Shown: positions 1 to 8,806 of the stretch, piece after piece
Numbering within the stretch: the stretch's first letter is position 1
How the letters are laid out: each line of letters starts with the position of its first letter
NCBI GenBank assembly: GCA_949296475.1
Contig: CASFOK010000016.1
Coordinates: 1-36,211, forward strand
Reading direction: 5' to 3'
Origin: an uncultured Pseudomonadota bacterium
Lineage (GTDB): Bacteria > Pseudomonadota > Alphaproteobacteria > Rs-D84
DNA: 36,211 nt
Notes under the pieces: model-generated
What the model was told of the DNA's origin: nothing
Database searches by the model: none
What the model saw: only the letters and a program-made list of their open reading frames with translations
Position numbers and translations under genes: made by a program

Positions 1-109
1 CATAGCAAAAATCGCCGTCGGCATATTCACCAACGTTGCAAGTTACAGCGTTTGCAGACACAATCGGTGTTATTAAAAAGCAGCACAACAGCAATATTTT
101 TTTAATCAT
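1..109 (-). CDS. Secreted Cys-containing protein, 5' part only
   Basis: The gene starts at 109 and runs leftward off the window, so only about 36 residues are visible. They begin with two lysines, a hydrophobic stretch and a plausible signal-peptidase site after SANA, followed by VTCNVGEYADGDFC, which resembles the short Cys-spaced N-terminal segments of secreted Cys-rich proteins such as the one at 33174-34265. A G-run about 11 nt upstream could serve as ribosome binding site. Function unknown; export is inferred from the signal peptide. Confidence 0.55.
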   Translation of the reverse strand, partial: MIKKILLLCCFLITPIVSANAVTCNVGEYADGDFCY

Positions 110-185
110 ACTGCGATAATCCCCCCATATGATATTTTTTACAACCTTGATTTGATTCTAGAAAAAAATTCCCCGTCCCCGCAAC

Positions 186-213
186 AAAAAAAGCGATTTA
201 AAATCGCTTTTTT
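186..213 (-). terminator. Rho-independent terminator after the thioesterase gene
   Basis: A near-perfect palindrome built on GCGATTT/AAATCGC is flanked by A-runs and T-runs. Read on the minus strand it is a stem followed by a T-run; it overlaps the stop codon of the thioesterase gene. Its symmetry would let it work in both directions, but no plus-strand gene enters it. Confidence 0.75.
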
Positions 214-943
214 AATTGTTATCAATCCACGTACACTGAACAAACGCATGTTCTGTATCACCTGTCATAATTTTATGTGTAGATACCAAGCCGTCAATTG
301 CCACACCAACACTTATTTCTGGTGTATCGGGTTTTATTTCTTTCTTGAAATTAAGTTCTATGCGCTTTAACGTATGCTGACTGCGATAAACATAACCGAC
401 ACTTTCGGTCGCCCAAACAGCATACACAGCATTATTTATGTGCTGATTAACATCAATGTCATCAAAGCGACACTTCATCGTATGAAACTTGGTCGGCTCA
501 AAATCTGGATACTTTTCAAATTTTCTATCCCATGCGCGTTCATGAATTATATTCCACTTAGGCAAACTGTCATCCAAACGAACAGGACGACGATTATCCA
601 TATTAATCAATATCCATTGCGATGTCGCACGAACCATTAAACGACCGTCACTGCCACGCACCTCAAAATCACGGGTGGCACGAACACCATCCATGTTTGA
701 CGGCCACGTTATAAAAGACAACTCTTCCGCTTCACGTGGCATCTCAACAATATCAACCAGATAGTGCGTAACAACCCACGCCATATTATGCTCTATCAAA
801 TACGTACGACCGCAACCAAGAACCTCGGCATGCGTATCTGCAACACCCTGCAATTCATTCATAAGAATCAAAGGACGAACATTACCATATCGGTCACACT
901 GATATGCCTGAAGTATTCTCTTTTCAACATATTTTCCTGACAT
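212..943 (-). CDS. Acyl-ACP thioesterase family protein
   Basis: 243 residues, the usual length of bacterial members of the acyl-ACP thioesterase family (double hotdog fold), which release free fatty acids from acyl carrier protein in the cytoplasm. The N-terminal hotdog begins near residue 5. The second hotdog carries DVNQHINNAVYAVW near residues 163-176, matching the plant FatA/FatB and bacterial D-x-N-x-H-x-N-N signature that holds the catalytic Asn and His. An AAAGGGG element about 10 nt upstream supports the start, and valS ends 20 nt upstream, so the gene is probably the last of a DUF2147-valS-thioesterase operon. Whether it supplies fatty acids for membrane turnover or export cannot be told from the sequence. 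Confidence 0.85.
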   Translation of the reverse strand: MSGKYVEKRILQAYQCDRYGNVRPLILMNELQGVADTHAEVLGCGRTYLIEHNMAWVVTHYLVDIVEMPREAEELSFITWPSNMDGVRATRDFEVRGSDGRLMVRATSQWILINMDNRRPVRLDDSLPKWNIIHERAWDRKFEKYPDFEPTKFHTMKCRFDDIDVNQHINNAVYAVWATESVGYVYRSQHTLKRIELNFKKEIKPDTPEISVGVAIDGLVSTHKIMTGDTEHAFVQCTWIDNN

Positions 944-963
944 GATGCATTCGCCCCTTTTTA

Positions 964-3366
964 TTAGTCCTTGTTCTGTTGCGCAACAACAAAATCAAGT
1001 TTATCCCCCTGTACAATTTCATTCGCACGCGCCGCAGATTTTATTACGCCATATAAAACCGCAGGTACATCTGACGGTATCGTTAAAGTTTCTAACTTTG
1101 CACCGTTACCAATCTTTTGTTCCGTGCGCATCCCGCGAACGTTCTTTAATAAATCCAGCGCAATTTGCATTTCCGATACATCTGTATCACGCGCAGAATC
1201 AACCGCTGGATATGCAGTTAAATGCAAAGTCTTTCCACCTTCATACCGCTGATATATTTTCTGCCACAGTTCTTCTGTCAAGAAAGGTATAAACGGCGCA
1301 TATAAACCAATTACCGCACGTAATACTTCATACAACGTCCACTGTGCCGATAGTTTAGAATCAGCGCTATACTTTTCAGGCGACCAAAATCTATCTTTGA
1401 TAAATTCCAAATACTGATCGCAGAATATTTCATAGAAAAATGTATCAATCGCAGAACGTGAATTATAATTATCATATTTATCCAAATTTCTGCGAACTTC
1501 CGCTATGGCTTTATTTAATTCAGATAAAACCCAGCGGTCTTCTATGAACCTATCTGCAACATTTACCCGCTTCGCTGTATCAGGTTCAAAATCTTCCAAG
1601 TTCATCAAAGTATATTTTGACGCATTCCATAACTTAGTTAGTAATTTAGAACCACGTTTAACTTCGTCATCGCTATAGCGAATGTCCGTACCAATTGGTG
1701 CAGTCGCAATCCAATAACGCAGTGCATCAACACCGAACTTTGCAACAGCATCTAGCGGGTCGGTACCGTTGCCTTTGGTCTTGGACATTTTCTGCCCCTT
1801 GGAGTCACGAACAAGCCCATGGAAATTAACCGTTCTAAATGGAACATCACCCATAACATACATGCCCATCATTATCATACGAGCAACCCAGAAGAATATA
1901 AGGTCTGTACCCGTATATAATAAATCCGTCGGATAATACTTTTTCAATTCGGGCGTCGCGTCCGGCCAACCCAACGTAGAAAACGGCCACAAAGCAGACG
2001 AAAACCATGTATCCAAAACGTCTTTATCACGCGTCAACGTCTTTCCACCAGACTGCTTTATCGCCTCTTCTTCTGTTTCTGCAACGTAAATATTACCTTG
2101 TTCATCATACCACGCTGGTATATGATGCCCCCACCACAACTGACGAGATATAGGCCACTGACGAATATCCTTCATCCATGACATATACAAGTTATAACGA
2201 TGGTCCGGCATAAATTTTATTTCGCCGTCTTCAACAACTTTTATCGCCTTCTCGGCCAATTTTTTGGCGTCAACAAACCATTGCTCTGTTAAATAAGGTT
2301 CAACAACAACGCCACCGCGTTCAGAATATGGTGTTGGTATTATTTTATCTTCAATCTTTACCAACAAACCTGCTGCTTCTATATCCTTGATAACTTCTTC
2401 ACGTGCAGTAAATCTATCCATACCACGATATTTTTCCGGGATAACAGGATTATCGTTCATCTTGGCATCTGGCGTTAAAATGCAAATCGCCTTTAGGTTA
2501 TGACGTAATCCTACCTGCCAGTCATCAAAGTCATGCGCCGGTGTAATTTTAACCGCACCGGTTCCTTTTTCAGGGTCCGCATGCTCATCAGCAATAACAG
2601 GTATTTCTATATCCGTCAAAGGAATTATCGCGGTCTTGCCAATCAAATGCTTTAATTTTTCGTTTTCTGGATGTATCGCAATTGCTTGGTCACCAAATAA
2701 CGTCTCTGGACGCGTTGTCGCAATTTCAATAAAGCCGCCATCTTTCAAAGGATAGTTAAAGTAATAAAACTTTCCTTTTTCTTCGCGCGTTAAAACCTCT
2801 AAATCAGAAATAGACGTTTGTTGCTTTGGGCACCAGTTAACCAAACTTTTTTCACGATAAATCAAACCTTCGTTGTACATCTTTACAAAAAGTTTTGTAA
2901 CAGCGCGCGACAAACCTTCGTCCATTGTAAAACGTTCACGTTTCCACGCAGGCGTTACCCCCAATATATGCAACTGATTTATTATCTGACCGCCCTTATC
3001 GGCCTTCCACTGCCACGCATAATCTAGCAATTCTTCTGTCGTTAAAGAACGCGGATTTATACCCTTCTTGGACAAATCACGTTCAACCAACAACTGCGTC
3101 GCAATTGACGCGTGGTCCGTCCCAGGCTGCCACAAAACATCATAACCACACATACGTTTATAACGACAAATAATATCAGGCAAAACATTATCTAAGGCAT
3201 GCCCCATATGCAAGTTCCCAGTTACATTCGGTGGTGGCATCATTACACAAAAAGCCTTCTTTTCAGAATTTACATCGTTATCCCAAAAAGAATTCTCGTC
3301 CCAAAAGTTTTGTATTTTTGTTTCTATTTCGCGTGCGTTTAAATTTTTTCCAAGTTCTATTTTCAT
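964..3366 (-). CDS. valS: Valyl-tRNA synthetase
   Basis: 800 residues. Class I aminoacyl-tRNA synthetase that charges tRNA-Val and hydrolyses mischarged Thr-tRNA-Val. The HIGH motif appears as HMGH at residues 53-56 and the KMSKS motif as KMSKT near residue 525; between them lies the inserted CP1 editing domain with the bacterial ERFTMDEG segment before it. The C-terminus ends shortly after the anticodon-binding region (RGMRTEQKIG) and lacks the coiled-coil arm that closes typical bacterial ValS of about 880-950 residues. The start is separated by 3 nt from the DUF2147 gene upstream, suggesting co-transcription. Identity is certain; the short C-terminus is the only unusual point. Confidence 0.97.
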   Translation of the reverse strand: MKIELGKNLNAREIETKIQNFWDENSFWDNDVNSEKKAFCVMMPPPNVTGNLHMGHALDNVLPDIICRYKRMCGYDVLWQPGTDHASIATQLLVERDLSKKGINPRSLTTEELLDYAWQWKADKGGQIINQLHILGVTPAWKRERFTMDEGLSRAVTKLFVKMYNEGLIYREKSLVNWCPKQQTSISDLEVLTREEKGKFYYFNYPLKDGGFIEIATTRPETLFGDQAIAIHPENEKLKHLIGKTAIIPLTDIEIPVIADEHADPEKGTGAVKITPAHDFDDWQVGLRHNLKAICILTPDAKMNDNPVIPEKYRGMDRFTAREEVIKDIEAAGLLVKIEDKIIPTPYSERGGVVVEPYLTEQWFVDAKKLAEKAIKVVEDGEIKFMPDHRYNLYMSWMKDIRQWPISRQLWWGHHIPAWYDEQGNIYVAETEEEAIKQSGGKTLTRDKDVLDTWFSSALWPFSTLGWPDATPELKKYYPTDLLYTGTDLIFFWVARMIMMGMYVMGDVPFRTVNFHGLVRDSKGQKMSKTKGNGTDPLDAVAKFGVDALRYWIATAPIGTDIRYSDDEVKRGSKLLTKLWNASKYTLMNLEDFEPDTAKRVNVADRFIEDRWVLSELNKAIAEVRRNLDKYDNYNSRSAIDTFFYEIFCDQYLEFIKDRFWSPEKYSADSKLSAQWTLYEVLRAVIGLYAPFIPFLTEELWQKIYQRYEGGKTLHLTAYPAVDSARDTDVSEMQIALDLLKNVRGMRTEQKIGNGAKLETLTIPSDVPAVLYGVIKSAARANEIVQGDKLDFVVAQQNKD

Positions 3367-3369
3367 TTT

Positions 3370-3891
3370 TTAATCTCTGATTATTGGTTTCCAATTTTTT
3401 GTATCTATGTTCTGTAATTCAGCAGGCAAATCCGAAGCGCTTAGAACGTTCCAAGTCTGCGTTCTGCCGAACGGTCCTATTTTCCCACGCACTCGTAATT
3501 TATCGTTGTGGTCTTTCCATATCACACTTGAATAAACGCTGCCTTTCTTAGGGTCCATAATCTTACCGTCTTGATACTGACCATCGTCTTTGTCCCACTT
3601 CATGTCCCAGATGATATCTAAACCAACATACTTTGGACTGCCGTTGACCTTCGTCGCCAGTTTAGTCGGATTCTTTACCGTCTCTGACAAATTACCAGAC
3701 CCGTCATACAGCCCGACAATGCGACCCGCCAATAAATCGTCACCGCCGTCTTTATAATCGTACAACAGAACTATTGATTTAGGCAAATTCGTCCCATCAT
3801 CAATTGTCTGATACAGCCCAGCCAATGAACCTGCAATACCGGAATCCATTAATAAAAACAAACTAAGTACAGATAAAAATACGGTTTTCAT
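3370..3891 (-). CDS. DUF2147 family periplasmic protein
   Basis: 173 residues with a signal peptide (positive start, hydrophobic core, cleavage near GIAGS). The mature part fits DUF2147: an early GLYQTIDDGTNLPKSIV segment, an inner VGLDIIWDMK, then DGKIMDPKKGSVYSS and a C-terminal LRVRGKIGPFGRTQTW. The family is secreted and of unknown biochemical role, often with envelope or stress genes. The usual CxxC pair of many members is missing in the middle. A GGAAG ribosome binding site at about 3898-3902 fixes the start. It is first in an operon with valS, which is not a functional hint. It diverges from the orphan gene at 4016. Confidence 0.75.
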   Translation of the reverse strand: MKTVFLSVLSLFLLMDSGIAGSLAGLYQTIDDGTNLPKSIVLLYDYKDGGDDLLAGRIVGLYDGSGNLSETVKNPTKLATKVNGSPKYVGLDIIWDMKWDKDDGQYQDGKIMDPKKGSVYSSVIWKDHNDKLRVRGKIGPFGRTQTWNVLSASDLPAELQNIDTKNWKPIIRD

Positions 3892-3979
3892 TATTACTTC
3901 CTGCTTGTACTATAATATTTGTAAATCCTAGCAGATTAAAATCAAAATTCAAGCGCGGTATCGCCTTTTTCTTCTTTTA

Positions 3980-4009
3980 TTGACAAATAAAAAATATTTG
4001 TAATAATTT
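3980..4009 (+). promoter_or_regulatory. Sigma70 promoter of the 4016 gene (leaderless)
   Basis: TTGACA at 3980-3985, 18 nt spacer, TAATTT at 4004-4009. The expected transcription start, about 7 nt further on, falls at or next to the ATG at 4016, and there is no Shine-Dalgarno sequence between them, so the transcript is predicted to be leaderless. Confidence 0.6.
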
Positions 4010-4015
4010 ACCCAA

Positions 4016-4420
4016 ATGAAACAAAAACTATTTAATTTTTTATGCAACGTAATAAACTCTAGCCTTGTGTCTGTCTACGATGCGCATGATTGTACTATAT
4101 ACACAGTAGAATATAAAACAGACACAGAAACAACCACATTATATTTTGTAGCACGCTGCTGTATTATAAGCGTGAATAACATTTATATTGAATACGCTTT
4201 ATATACTTCCAAGAGCATTGACGAACCAGTCAATACACCGACATTTTCTGCAACAAGACCACTGATAAGCACAAAAGAAACAGACAAAAAACTGCCTTTG
4301 GAAACGCGAAGGCTTGAAAAACTGATAAAATTGTGCTCTAAGAAAATTATCGCCCAAGAACTAGAAGCGCAAAAAAATCATATGATAAAATCAATATACA
4401 ACGCCAATACACATATGTAG
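4016..4420 (+). CDS. Hypothetical protein, orphan
   Basis: 134 residues; I do not recognise the family. There is no signal peptide or membrane segment. The N-terminal two thirds alternate hydrophobic and polar residues (beta-rich, e.g. TLYFVARCCIISV), and the C-terminal part from about residue 90 is charged and helical. It stands alone on the plus strand between two minus-strand operons and has its own consensus-like promoter whose start point coincides with the ATG. The end is 9 nt from the convergent comF-like gene with no strong terminator between. The good promoter is the main argument that it is a real gene. Confidence 0.5.
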   Translation: MKQKLFNFLCNVINSSLVSVYDAHDCTIYTVEYKTDTETTTLYFVARCCIISVNNIYIEYALYTSKSIDEPVNTPTFSATRPLISTKETDKKLPLETRRLEKLIKLCSKKIIAQELEAQKNHMIKSIYNANTHM

Positions 4421-4429
4421 TTTGATTAA

Positions 4430-5173
4430 CTATATCGCGCGCATAACCCTACAAAACACAACACCGTAAACCGCACTGGCACCTGCTTTGGTCAAGACAC
4501 GATGTAACTCTGCAAACGTAGCACCAGTCGTCATGACATCGTCTACTAATAAAATTTTCTTGCCACGAATTTTATTGGGGTGTACAACCTTGAATGCACC
4601 ACGTATATTTTCTGCGCGTTGCTTAGCATTTTTGTGTCCCATGTCAGGACGGTACTTTCTGTGAACACTATCTACATCCATAACAGCGTTCATCGCCTTG
4701 GCAATCGGACGCGCCAACAAAGTTGCTTGGTTATAACCACGATGACATAATCTGCGCCATGCCAACGGCACCGGCATAACAATATCAGGTTGTATATCTG
4801 TATCACGCATTGCCCATATCATTGCACGCGACATAAATTTAGCATACTTTATCCGACCGGTATGTTTAAACGGCAAAACCGCCGAACGCGACACATCATC
4901 ATACACGCACGCCGCCCTGATTAAATCCAGCACACAACCACCAGACGCACACGTAGGACAAATCGGTCTGTCACCCAAATCCAGACTTGCTGGAAATGGA
5001 TAACCACACCTTACGCACTTTGGATTACCAATCCAATTAAACAAAGTCCAACAATCTGCACATAATTCGCCATGCGTTGAAACAGGCTCGCCACAAATTG
5101 GACAGGCAGACGGAAATAAAAAATCAATACAAGAATGCGAAAGACTTGAAATTAAATTTGATACCGCGCGCAT
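4430..5173 (-). CDS. comF: ComF-family phosphoribosyltransferase-like protein
   Basis: 247 residues. The N-terminus has paired Cys motifs (CPICGEP, CADC, CVRCGYPF, CPTC) typical of the zinc-binding region of ComF proteins, followed by the double-zinc and PRTase domain with the PRPP loop ILLVDDVMTTGAT near residue 208 and the conserved RRLCHRGYNQ segment. ComF is needed for DNA uptake or recombination of incoming DNA in naturally transformable bacteria, but many bacteria without known competence carry a homologue. The start lies 8 nt after the OmpA-like gene and shows no clear ribosome binding site, so translational coupling is likely. Identity of family is firm; role in competence is not shown. 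Confidence 0.85.
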   Translation of the reverse strand: MRAVSNLISSLSHSCIDFLFPSACPICGEPVSTHGELCADCWTLFNWIGNPKCVRCGYPFPASLDLGDRPICPTCASGGCVLDLIRAACVYDDVSRSAVLPFKHTGRIKYAKFMSRAMIWAMRDTDIQPDIVMPVPLAWRRLCHRGYNQATLLARPIAKAMNAVMDVDSVHRKYRPDMGHKNAKQRAENIRGAFKVVHPNKIRGKKILLVDDVMTTGATFAELHRVLTKAGASAVYGVVFCRVMRAI

Positions 5174-5181
5174 TTATACGA

Positions 5182-6450
5182 TTACCAAGACATACTTTTA
5201 TAAGATTTCTTGCTGATTGTATCACCGAACATGTCGCGTTGCTGTTGCGTCATAGTCTCGTACTGGTCCAGAGAAATCATACGCAGGACGAAACCCTCTT
5301 CATCGCGCTGTGATAAAACAGGCAATATTCTTTGTTCAGACACACCAGTGTCACGCAAAACCTGCTCTACAATCGCCAGACGACGTGCTGCTAACTTTCT
5401 GTCGTCAATATTCCGCGTGGAACTTTCTGGTATAGAAACCTGTACCGCACGCGTTGGATTACTTAATACGATATTCGCATACTCTGTTAACAAATTATAA
5501 TTATCACGCGATAGCGCGGAATCCTCGTTGCGAAATTTTATTTTGATTTCAAGCGGACGAATACCACCGGTTTCGGATAAATCACGTTCAGACGTAAATC
5601 CCTCTACGCTTGATGTCATGTCACTGGCAACATCAAATCTGTCGTCTATCTGAAAAGTTGAAAGATGTTTGTTTTCCGATAAAAACGTTTTTCTAAACGC
5701 CTTGCGTAATTCCGTTGGCGTCATCTTGGTCATTTCATTACGCGTACTTGTGATACGAGGTGACTCTGCCTTTTGTACAGCACGAACAACAACATCTTGG
5801 TCCATCGGTACAACCATACGACCGACGTTTACATCATCCGAACTGTTCTTCACTGCAGACGCATCATCCGTTCTTGCTGTTTTTGCAGCAGCGAACTTAT
5901 TCCCAAGTACACTATTATCTGCACGACGCTGTAATTCATTTAACCTTGCAATCTGAGCATCTAAATCAGAAACGATATCGTCACTTGATTTTAATTCAGT
6001 ACTTGTGTTGCTGTAACTGGTTGAATTAGACGCAACATCCAAACTTTCTTCTGGCAAAGCAAAATCAGACCTCATAACAGAAAATTCATCTGGCTGTGGC
6101 AAGCGCAGTGGCGTGTCATTACGTGCCCATAAATCAGAACTTGGTCTGCGCGGAATCAAAACGTCCGTACTGGCAAACAATTGTTCACCGGCATCAACAG
6201 AACCACCGTCAGATTTCTTTACCGATTTCGTTTTCGTAGCGTCACGTGCAACAACATTTCTTGTATCTGCCGTATTCTGTTTTGTTGTATTATTTTGCAC
6301 GGTTTTAACAACTTTTTTCTCAACCGGCAGTCCAAACGCAGCACGTGCAGATACCCCACCTGCTGCAACATTCACCACCGGCAAACGCGCGTCTGCCAAG
6401 GCTGGTAACACTATAAATAGGGATAAAACAGAAACATAAATCTGTCGCAT
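5182..6450 (-). CDS. Secreted protein with OmpA-like C-terminal domain
   Basis: 422 residues counted from the ATG at 6450, which has a purine-rich GGAAAGGAAA site directly upstream and begins a clear signal peptide (MRQIYVSVLSLFIVLPALA). Residues from about 25 to 290 are low-complexity, Ser/Thr/Asp/Arg-rich and without cysteines, with one short coiled-coil-like stretch (DLDAQIARLNELQRRAD). The last 120 residues, from LEIKIKFRNEDSALS through DDRKLAARRLAIVEQVLRD and ILPVLSQRDEEGF, have the beta-alpha-beta pattern of OmpA-like peptidoglycan-binding domains, though divergent. A periplasmic, wall-associated protein is the likely reading. It follows the cell-wall block and has its own promoter. Confidence 0.6.
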   Translation of the reverse strand: MRQIYVSVLSLFIVLPALADARLPVVNVAAGGVSARAAFGLPVEKKVVKTVQNNTTKQNTADTRNVVARDATKTKSVKKSDGGSVDAGEQLFASTDVLIPRRPSSDLWARNDTPLRLPQPDEFSVMRSDFALPEESLDVASNSTSYSNTSTELKSSDDIVSDLDAQIARLNELQRRADNSVLGNKFAAAKTARTDDASAVKNSSDDVNVGRMVVPMDQDVVVRAVQKAESPRITSTRNEMTKMTPTELRKAFRKTFLSENKHLSTFQIDDRFDVASDMTSSVEGFTSERDLSETGGIRPLEIKIKFRNEDSALSRDNYNLLTEYANIVLSNPTRAVQVSIPESSTRNIDDRKLAARRLAIVEQVLRDTGVSEQRILPVLSQRDEEGFVLRMISLDQYETMTQQQRDMFGDTISKKSYKSMSW

Positions 6451-6470
6451 TTTCCTTTCCTTCCATTTAT

Positions 6471-6500
6471 ATAATAGAACAAATTGCGAATCGCACGCAA
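6471..6500 (-). promoter_or_regulatory. Promoter of the OmpA-like gene
   Basis: Read on the minus strand: TTGCGT (6500-6495), 18 nt spacer, TATTAT (6476-6471). The start point would leave a short 5' leader carrying the GGAAA ribosome binding site before the ATG at 6450, unlike the leaderless promoters elsewhere in the window. Confidence 0.5.
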
Positions 6501-6523
6501 CAGAAAAATGCACATAATAATAT

Positions 6524-7570
6524 TTATTTTATTATTTCTTTTACAATGTTAATGACAGCGTTATTTTCAACCAACGATTTCTGTGCCATTTTTTCAAGTC
6601 TGGCAGGGTTATCAAACAACTCTGTCAACGTAGCAGCCAACCATTTCACGGTAAATTTGTCCTGCGGCACTGCGAACCCACCACCTAATTTCGCAAAACT
6701 GTTCGCATTCGCAGCTTGGTCCGGATTTATCCCCAGCGGCACCAATATCGCCCCGCGTCCGACTGTTTCCAGTTCTACAACCGTACTAGCCCCGCCACGT
6801 CCAATAATCAACGAAGAACCAGCAATGGTACTTGCCATATCATGAACAAAAGACAACACATTTGCACGAATTTTACTTTCAGCATATAACTTTTGCAGCC
6901 GAGAAACGTTTTCCGGACGCGTTTGATGCGTAACAAATATCTTCTTGTTTTTCATGGCAATTAGCGTCGCCGGGACAATATCGTCCAAAACCTGCGCGCC
7001 CAAAGAACCACCTGTTACAAATAGGCTCGGGCTATCTGGTAAAGGCGCCCCCGCAAAAGATAAAAAATCCTTACGTACCGGTAAACCAGTATACACAACC
7101 TTTGCAACCGTTCCTTCTGGCAAACCGTCAACTGTCGGGAAACTTGTCATTAACGTTTTGACCCAACGCAACGCAAATTTGTTCGCACGCCCGATTGCTG
7201 CGTTTTGCTCGTGCAGGAAAGTCGGGATATTCCAAACATGCGCAGCAAAAACAGCGGGCACCGATGCATACCCACCAAAAGCAACAACGCGTTGCGGACG
7301 TACAAAAGCAAACCTTAAAATCAAATATACTGCTGAAACCCCTATTTTAAACAACGACACCAGTTGTTTAATGCGACTTTTAGCGCCAACGCCTGACGCC
7401 CATATACGAACAACCTTGGCGCACTTTGGCATTCCATATGCCACCATTTTTTTTACGCGCCCATCGCAAGAAACAGTCACTTTATGACCACGTTCAACCA
7501 ATTCTGTAACAACGCTTAAAGCCGGAAACACGTGCCCACCTGTACCGCCGGTTGCAACCCATATTTTCAT
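6524..7570 (-). CDS. murG: Lipid II synthase, UDP-GlcNAc transferase MurG
   Basis: 348 residues from the ATG at 7570, preferred over a GTG at 7591 because an AAGGGGG site lies 5-6 nt upstream. MurG adds GlcNAc to lipid I on the inner face of the membrane. The family's motifs are present: ATGGTGGHVFPA at the N-terminus, FGGYASVPAV, HEQNAAIGRAN, FVTGGSLGAQ opening the C-terminal domain, and GRGGASTVVE plus LVPLGINPDQAANA for UDP-sugar binding. It lies 11 nt after ftsW, as in the classic division and cell-wall cluster. Confidence 0.97.
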   Translation of the reverse strand: MKIWVATGGTGGHVFPALSVVTELVERGHKVTVSCDGRVKKMVAYGMPKCAKVVRIWASGVGAKSRIKQLVSLFKIGVSAVYLILRFAFVRPQRVVAFGGYASVPAVFAAHVWNIPTFLHEQNAAIGRANKFALRWVKTLMTSFPTVDGLPEGTVAKVVYTGLPVRKDFLSFAGAPLPDSPSLFVTGGSLGAQVLDDIVPATLIAMKNKKIFVTHQTRPENVSRLQKLYAESKIRANVLSFVHDMASTIAGSSLIIGRGGASTVVELETVGRGAILVPLGINPDQAANANSFAKLGGGFAVPQDKFTVKWLAATLTELFDNPARLEKMAQKSLVENNAVINIVKEIIK

Positions 7571-7581
7571 AGTCAGCCCCC

Positions 7582-8721
7582 TTATTTCCACTTATCTTCA
7601 CGTACAACGGCCAAGACCATACCAAACAGCAAACAAAACGCCACAAAAGAACTGCCACCATATGAAATGAATGGCAAAGTCATACCCTTTGGCGCAAAAA
7701 TATGCAACGTAGACATCAAATTTATACAAACTTGCGTACCAAACAACGCGGCCGCACCGCCGGCAGCATAAAACACGAACGGATCACGCGCCTGCATTGC
7801 GTCAGTGGTCAAACGTTTTAAAACATACAGTAACAAACCCAATAAAACGCATGCCATTATCGCACCAAGGTCTTCGGCAATCGCCGCAAAAATAAAGTCT
7901 GTATGTGCGTCGGGCAAAGACTGCTTAACAAACGCGTCATCGCCGCTGCCCAACAAACCACCGTGCTGTATAGATTGAATTGATTGCCGAACTTGATATG
8001 TATCACCAGTACCAGAAAACCAAGACACAATACGATTATGCACGTGCGGCATTGTAAAAAACGCAAAAGCACCGACCAATGCAACAATACCTATCAAAAC
8101 AGGAACAATTACCAACGGCAACCCAGCCATAAAAACCATACCAGACAACACGGCAAAATATAAAATAGACGTACCTAAATCAGGATGCTGTAAAATTATC
8201 AAAAAAGCCGGAATAAATACACCAAGATAAGCCCACCAACTAAGCCACCTGAAACGCCACGCATCTTTATTAAAGAAAATGTCTGCCCCGTATTTTTCTT
8301 TCATCAAAGACAGGAACCACGCGGTCATAATTATAAAACCTGGTTTCATTATATCAGACGGCATAACATTAAACGGCCCCAACGCAACAAAGCGCGCAGA
8401 CCCTTTTACAACATGCGGCGCAACCAACGTTACAAGCAACAACAACAAACCAACAGCAACGTTTAGCCCGGATATGACCAACACCCACTTTTTATTTAAC
8501 ATACTGGTAACAAAAAGCGTTATCAAACCAATCACATAAAACGGCAGGGCCTTTATGATAAAAAAATGCCACGGTTGCCCTATACGTTCCGCTGCAACCG
8601 AACCTGCGGACACCATAAACAACATACCGGTAAAAATAAGTATCAATAATGCACCCAGCAGAAATCTATCTACTTCAAAATACCAACTGGTAAGTTTACT
8701 TTCTTCGGTTCTTTTAAACAT
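7582..8721 (-). CDS. ftsW: Peptidoglycan glycosyltransferase FtsW (SEDS family)
   Basis: 379 residues, polytopic membrane protein of the SEDS family, which polymerises lipid II at the division septum together with a class B PBP. Signature segments include KGSARFVALGPF and MPSDIMKPGFI near residue 115 and the C-terminal PKGMTLPFISYGGSS. About ten membrane spans are evident. The start at 8721 has no Shine-Dalgarno sequence but an extended -10 box ends 9 nt upstream, so the mRNA may be nearly leaderless. In the usual cluster murD separates mraY from ftsW; here it is absent. FtsW rather than RodA is chosen because of its position next to murG. Confidence 0.93.
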   Translation of the reverse strand: MFKRTEESKLTSWYFEVDRFLLGALLILIFTGMLFMVSAGSVAAERIGQPWHFFIIKALPFYVIGLITLFVTSMLNKKWVLVISGLNVAVGLLLLLVTLVAPHVVKGSARFVALGPFNVMPSDIMKPGFIIMTAWFLSLMKEKYGADIFFNKDAWRFRWLSWWAYLGVFIPAFLIILQHPDLGTSILYFAVLSGMVFMAGLPLVIVPVLIGIVALVGAFAFFTMPHVHNRIVSWFSGTGDTYQVRQSIQSIQHGGLLGSGDDAFVKQSLPDAHTDFIFAAIAEDLGAIMACVLLGLLLYVLKRLTTDAMQARDPFVFYAAGGAAALFGTQVCINLMSTLHIFAPKGMTLPFISYGGSSFVAFCLLFGMVLAVVREDKWK

Positions 8722-8730
8722 TTCGTGACT

Positions 8731-8739
8731 ATTATAACA
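8731..8739 (-). promoter_or_regulatory. Extended -10 promoter of ftsW (leaderless)
   Basis: TGTTATAAT on the minus strand, ending 9 nt before the ftsW ATG. No convincing -35 box is visible, as is common for extended -10 promoters. The predicted leader is 2-3 nt and no Shine-Dalgarno sequence is present. Confidence 0.5.
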
Positions 8740-8782
8740 TCTTTTTTAAGAAAATATACAGATGAAAACGTTTTTATTTTTA

Positions 8783-8806
8783 CCCCCGAATGATTGGGGG
8801 CTTTTT
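8783..8806. other. GC stem-loop between mraY and ftsW
   Basis: CCCCC, an 8-nt loop, GGGGG. A T-run follows it only on the plus strand, where no gene is being transcribed; on the minus strand, just after the mraY stop, it has no T-run. It may end antisense transcription or protect the 3' end of mraY mRNA. It is not a standard terminator for mraY. Confidence 0.35.

Noticed and set aside
6945-7487. Plus-strand open frame of 180 codons opposite murG
   Set aside because: murG is certain on the other strand with all its motifs; the antisense frame has no start signal.
7571-7591. GTG start for murG at 7591
   Set aside because: It overlaps the end of ftsW and lacks a ribosome binding site; the ATG at 7570 has AAGGGGG correctly placed and gives the usual MurG N-terminus.
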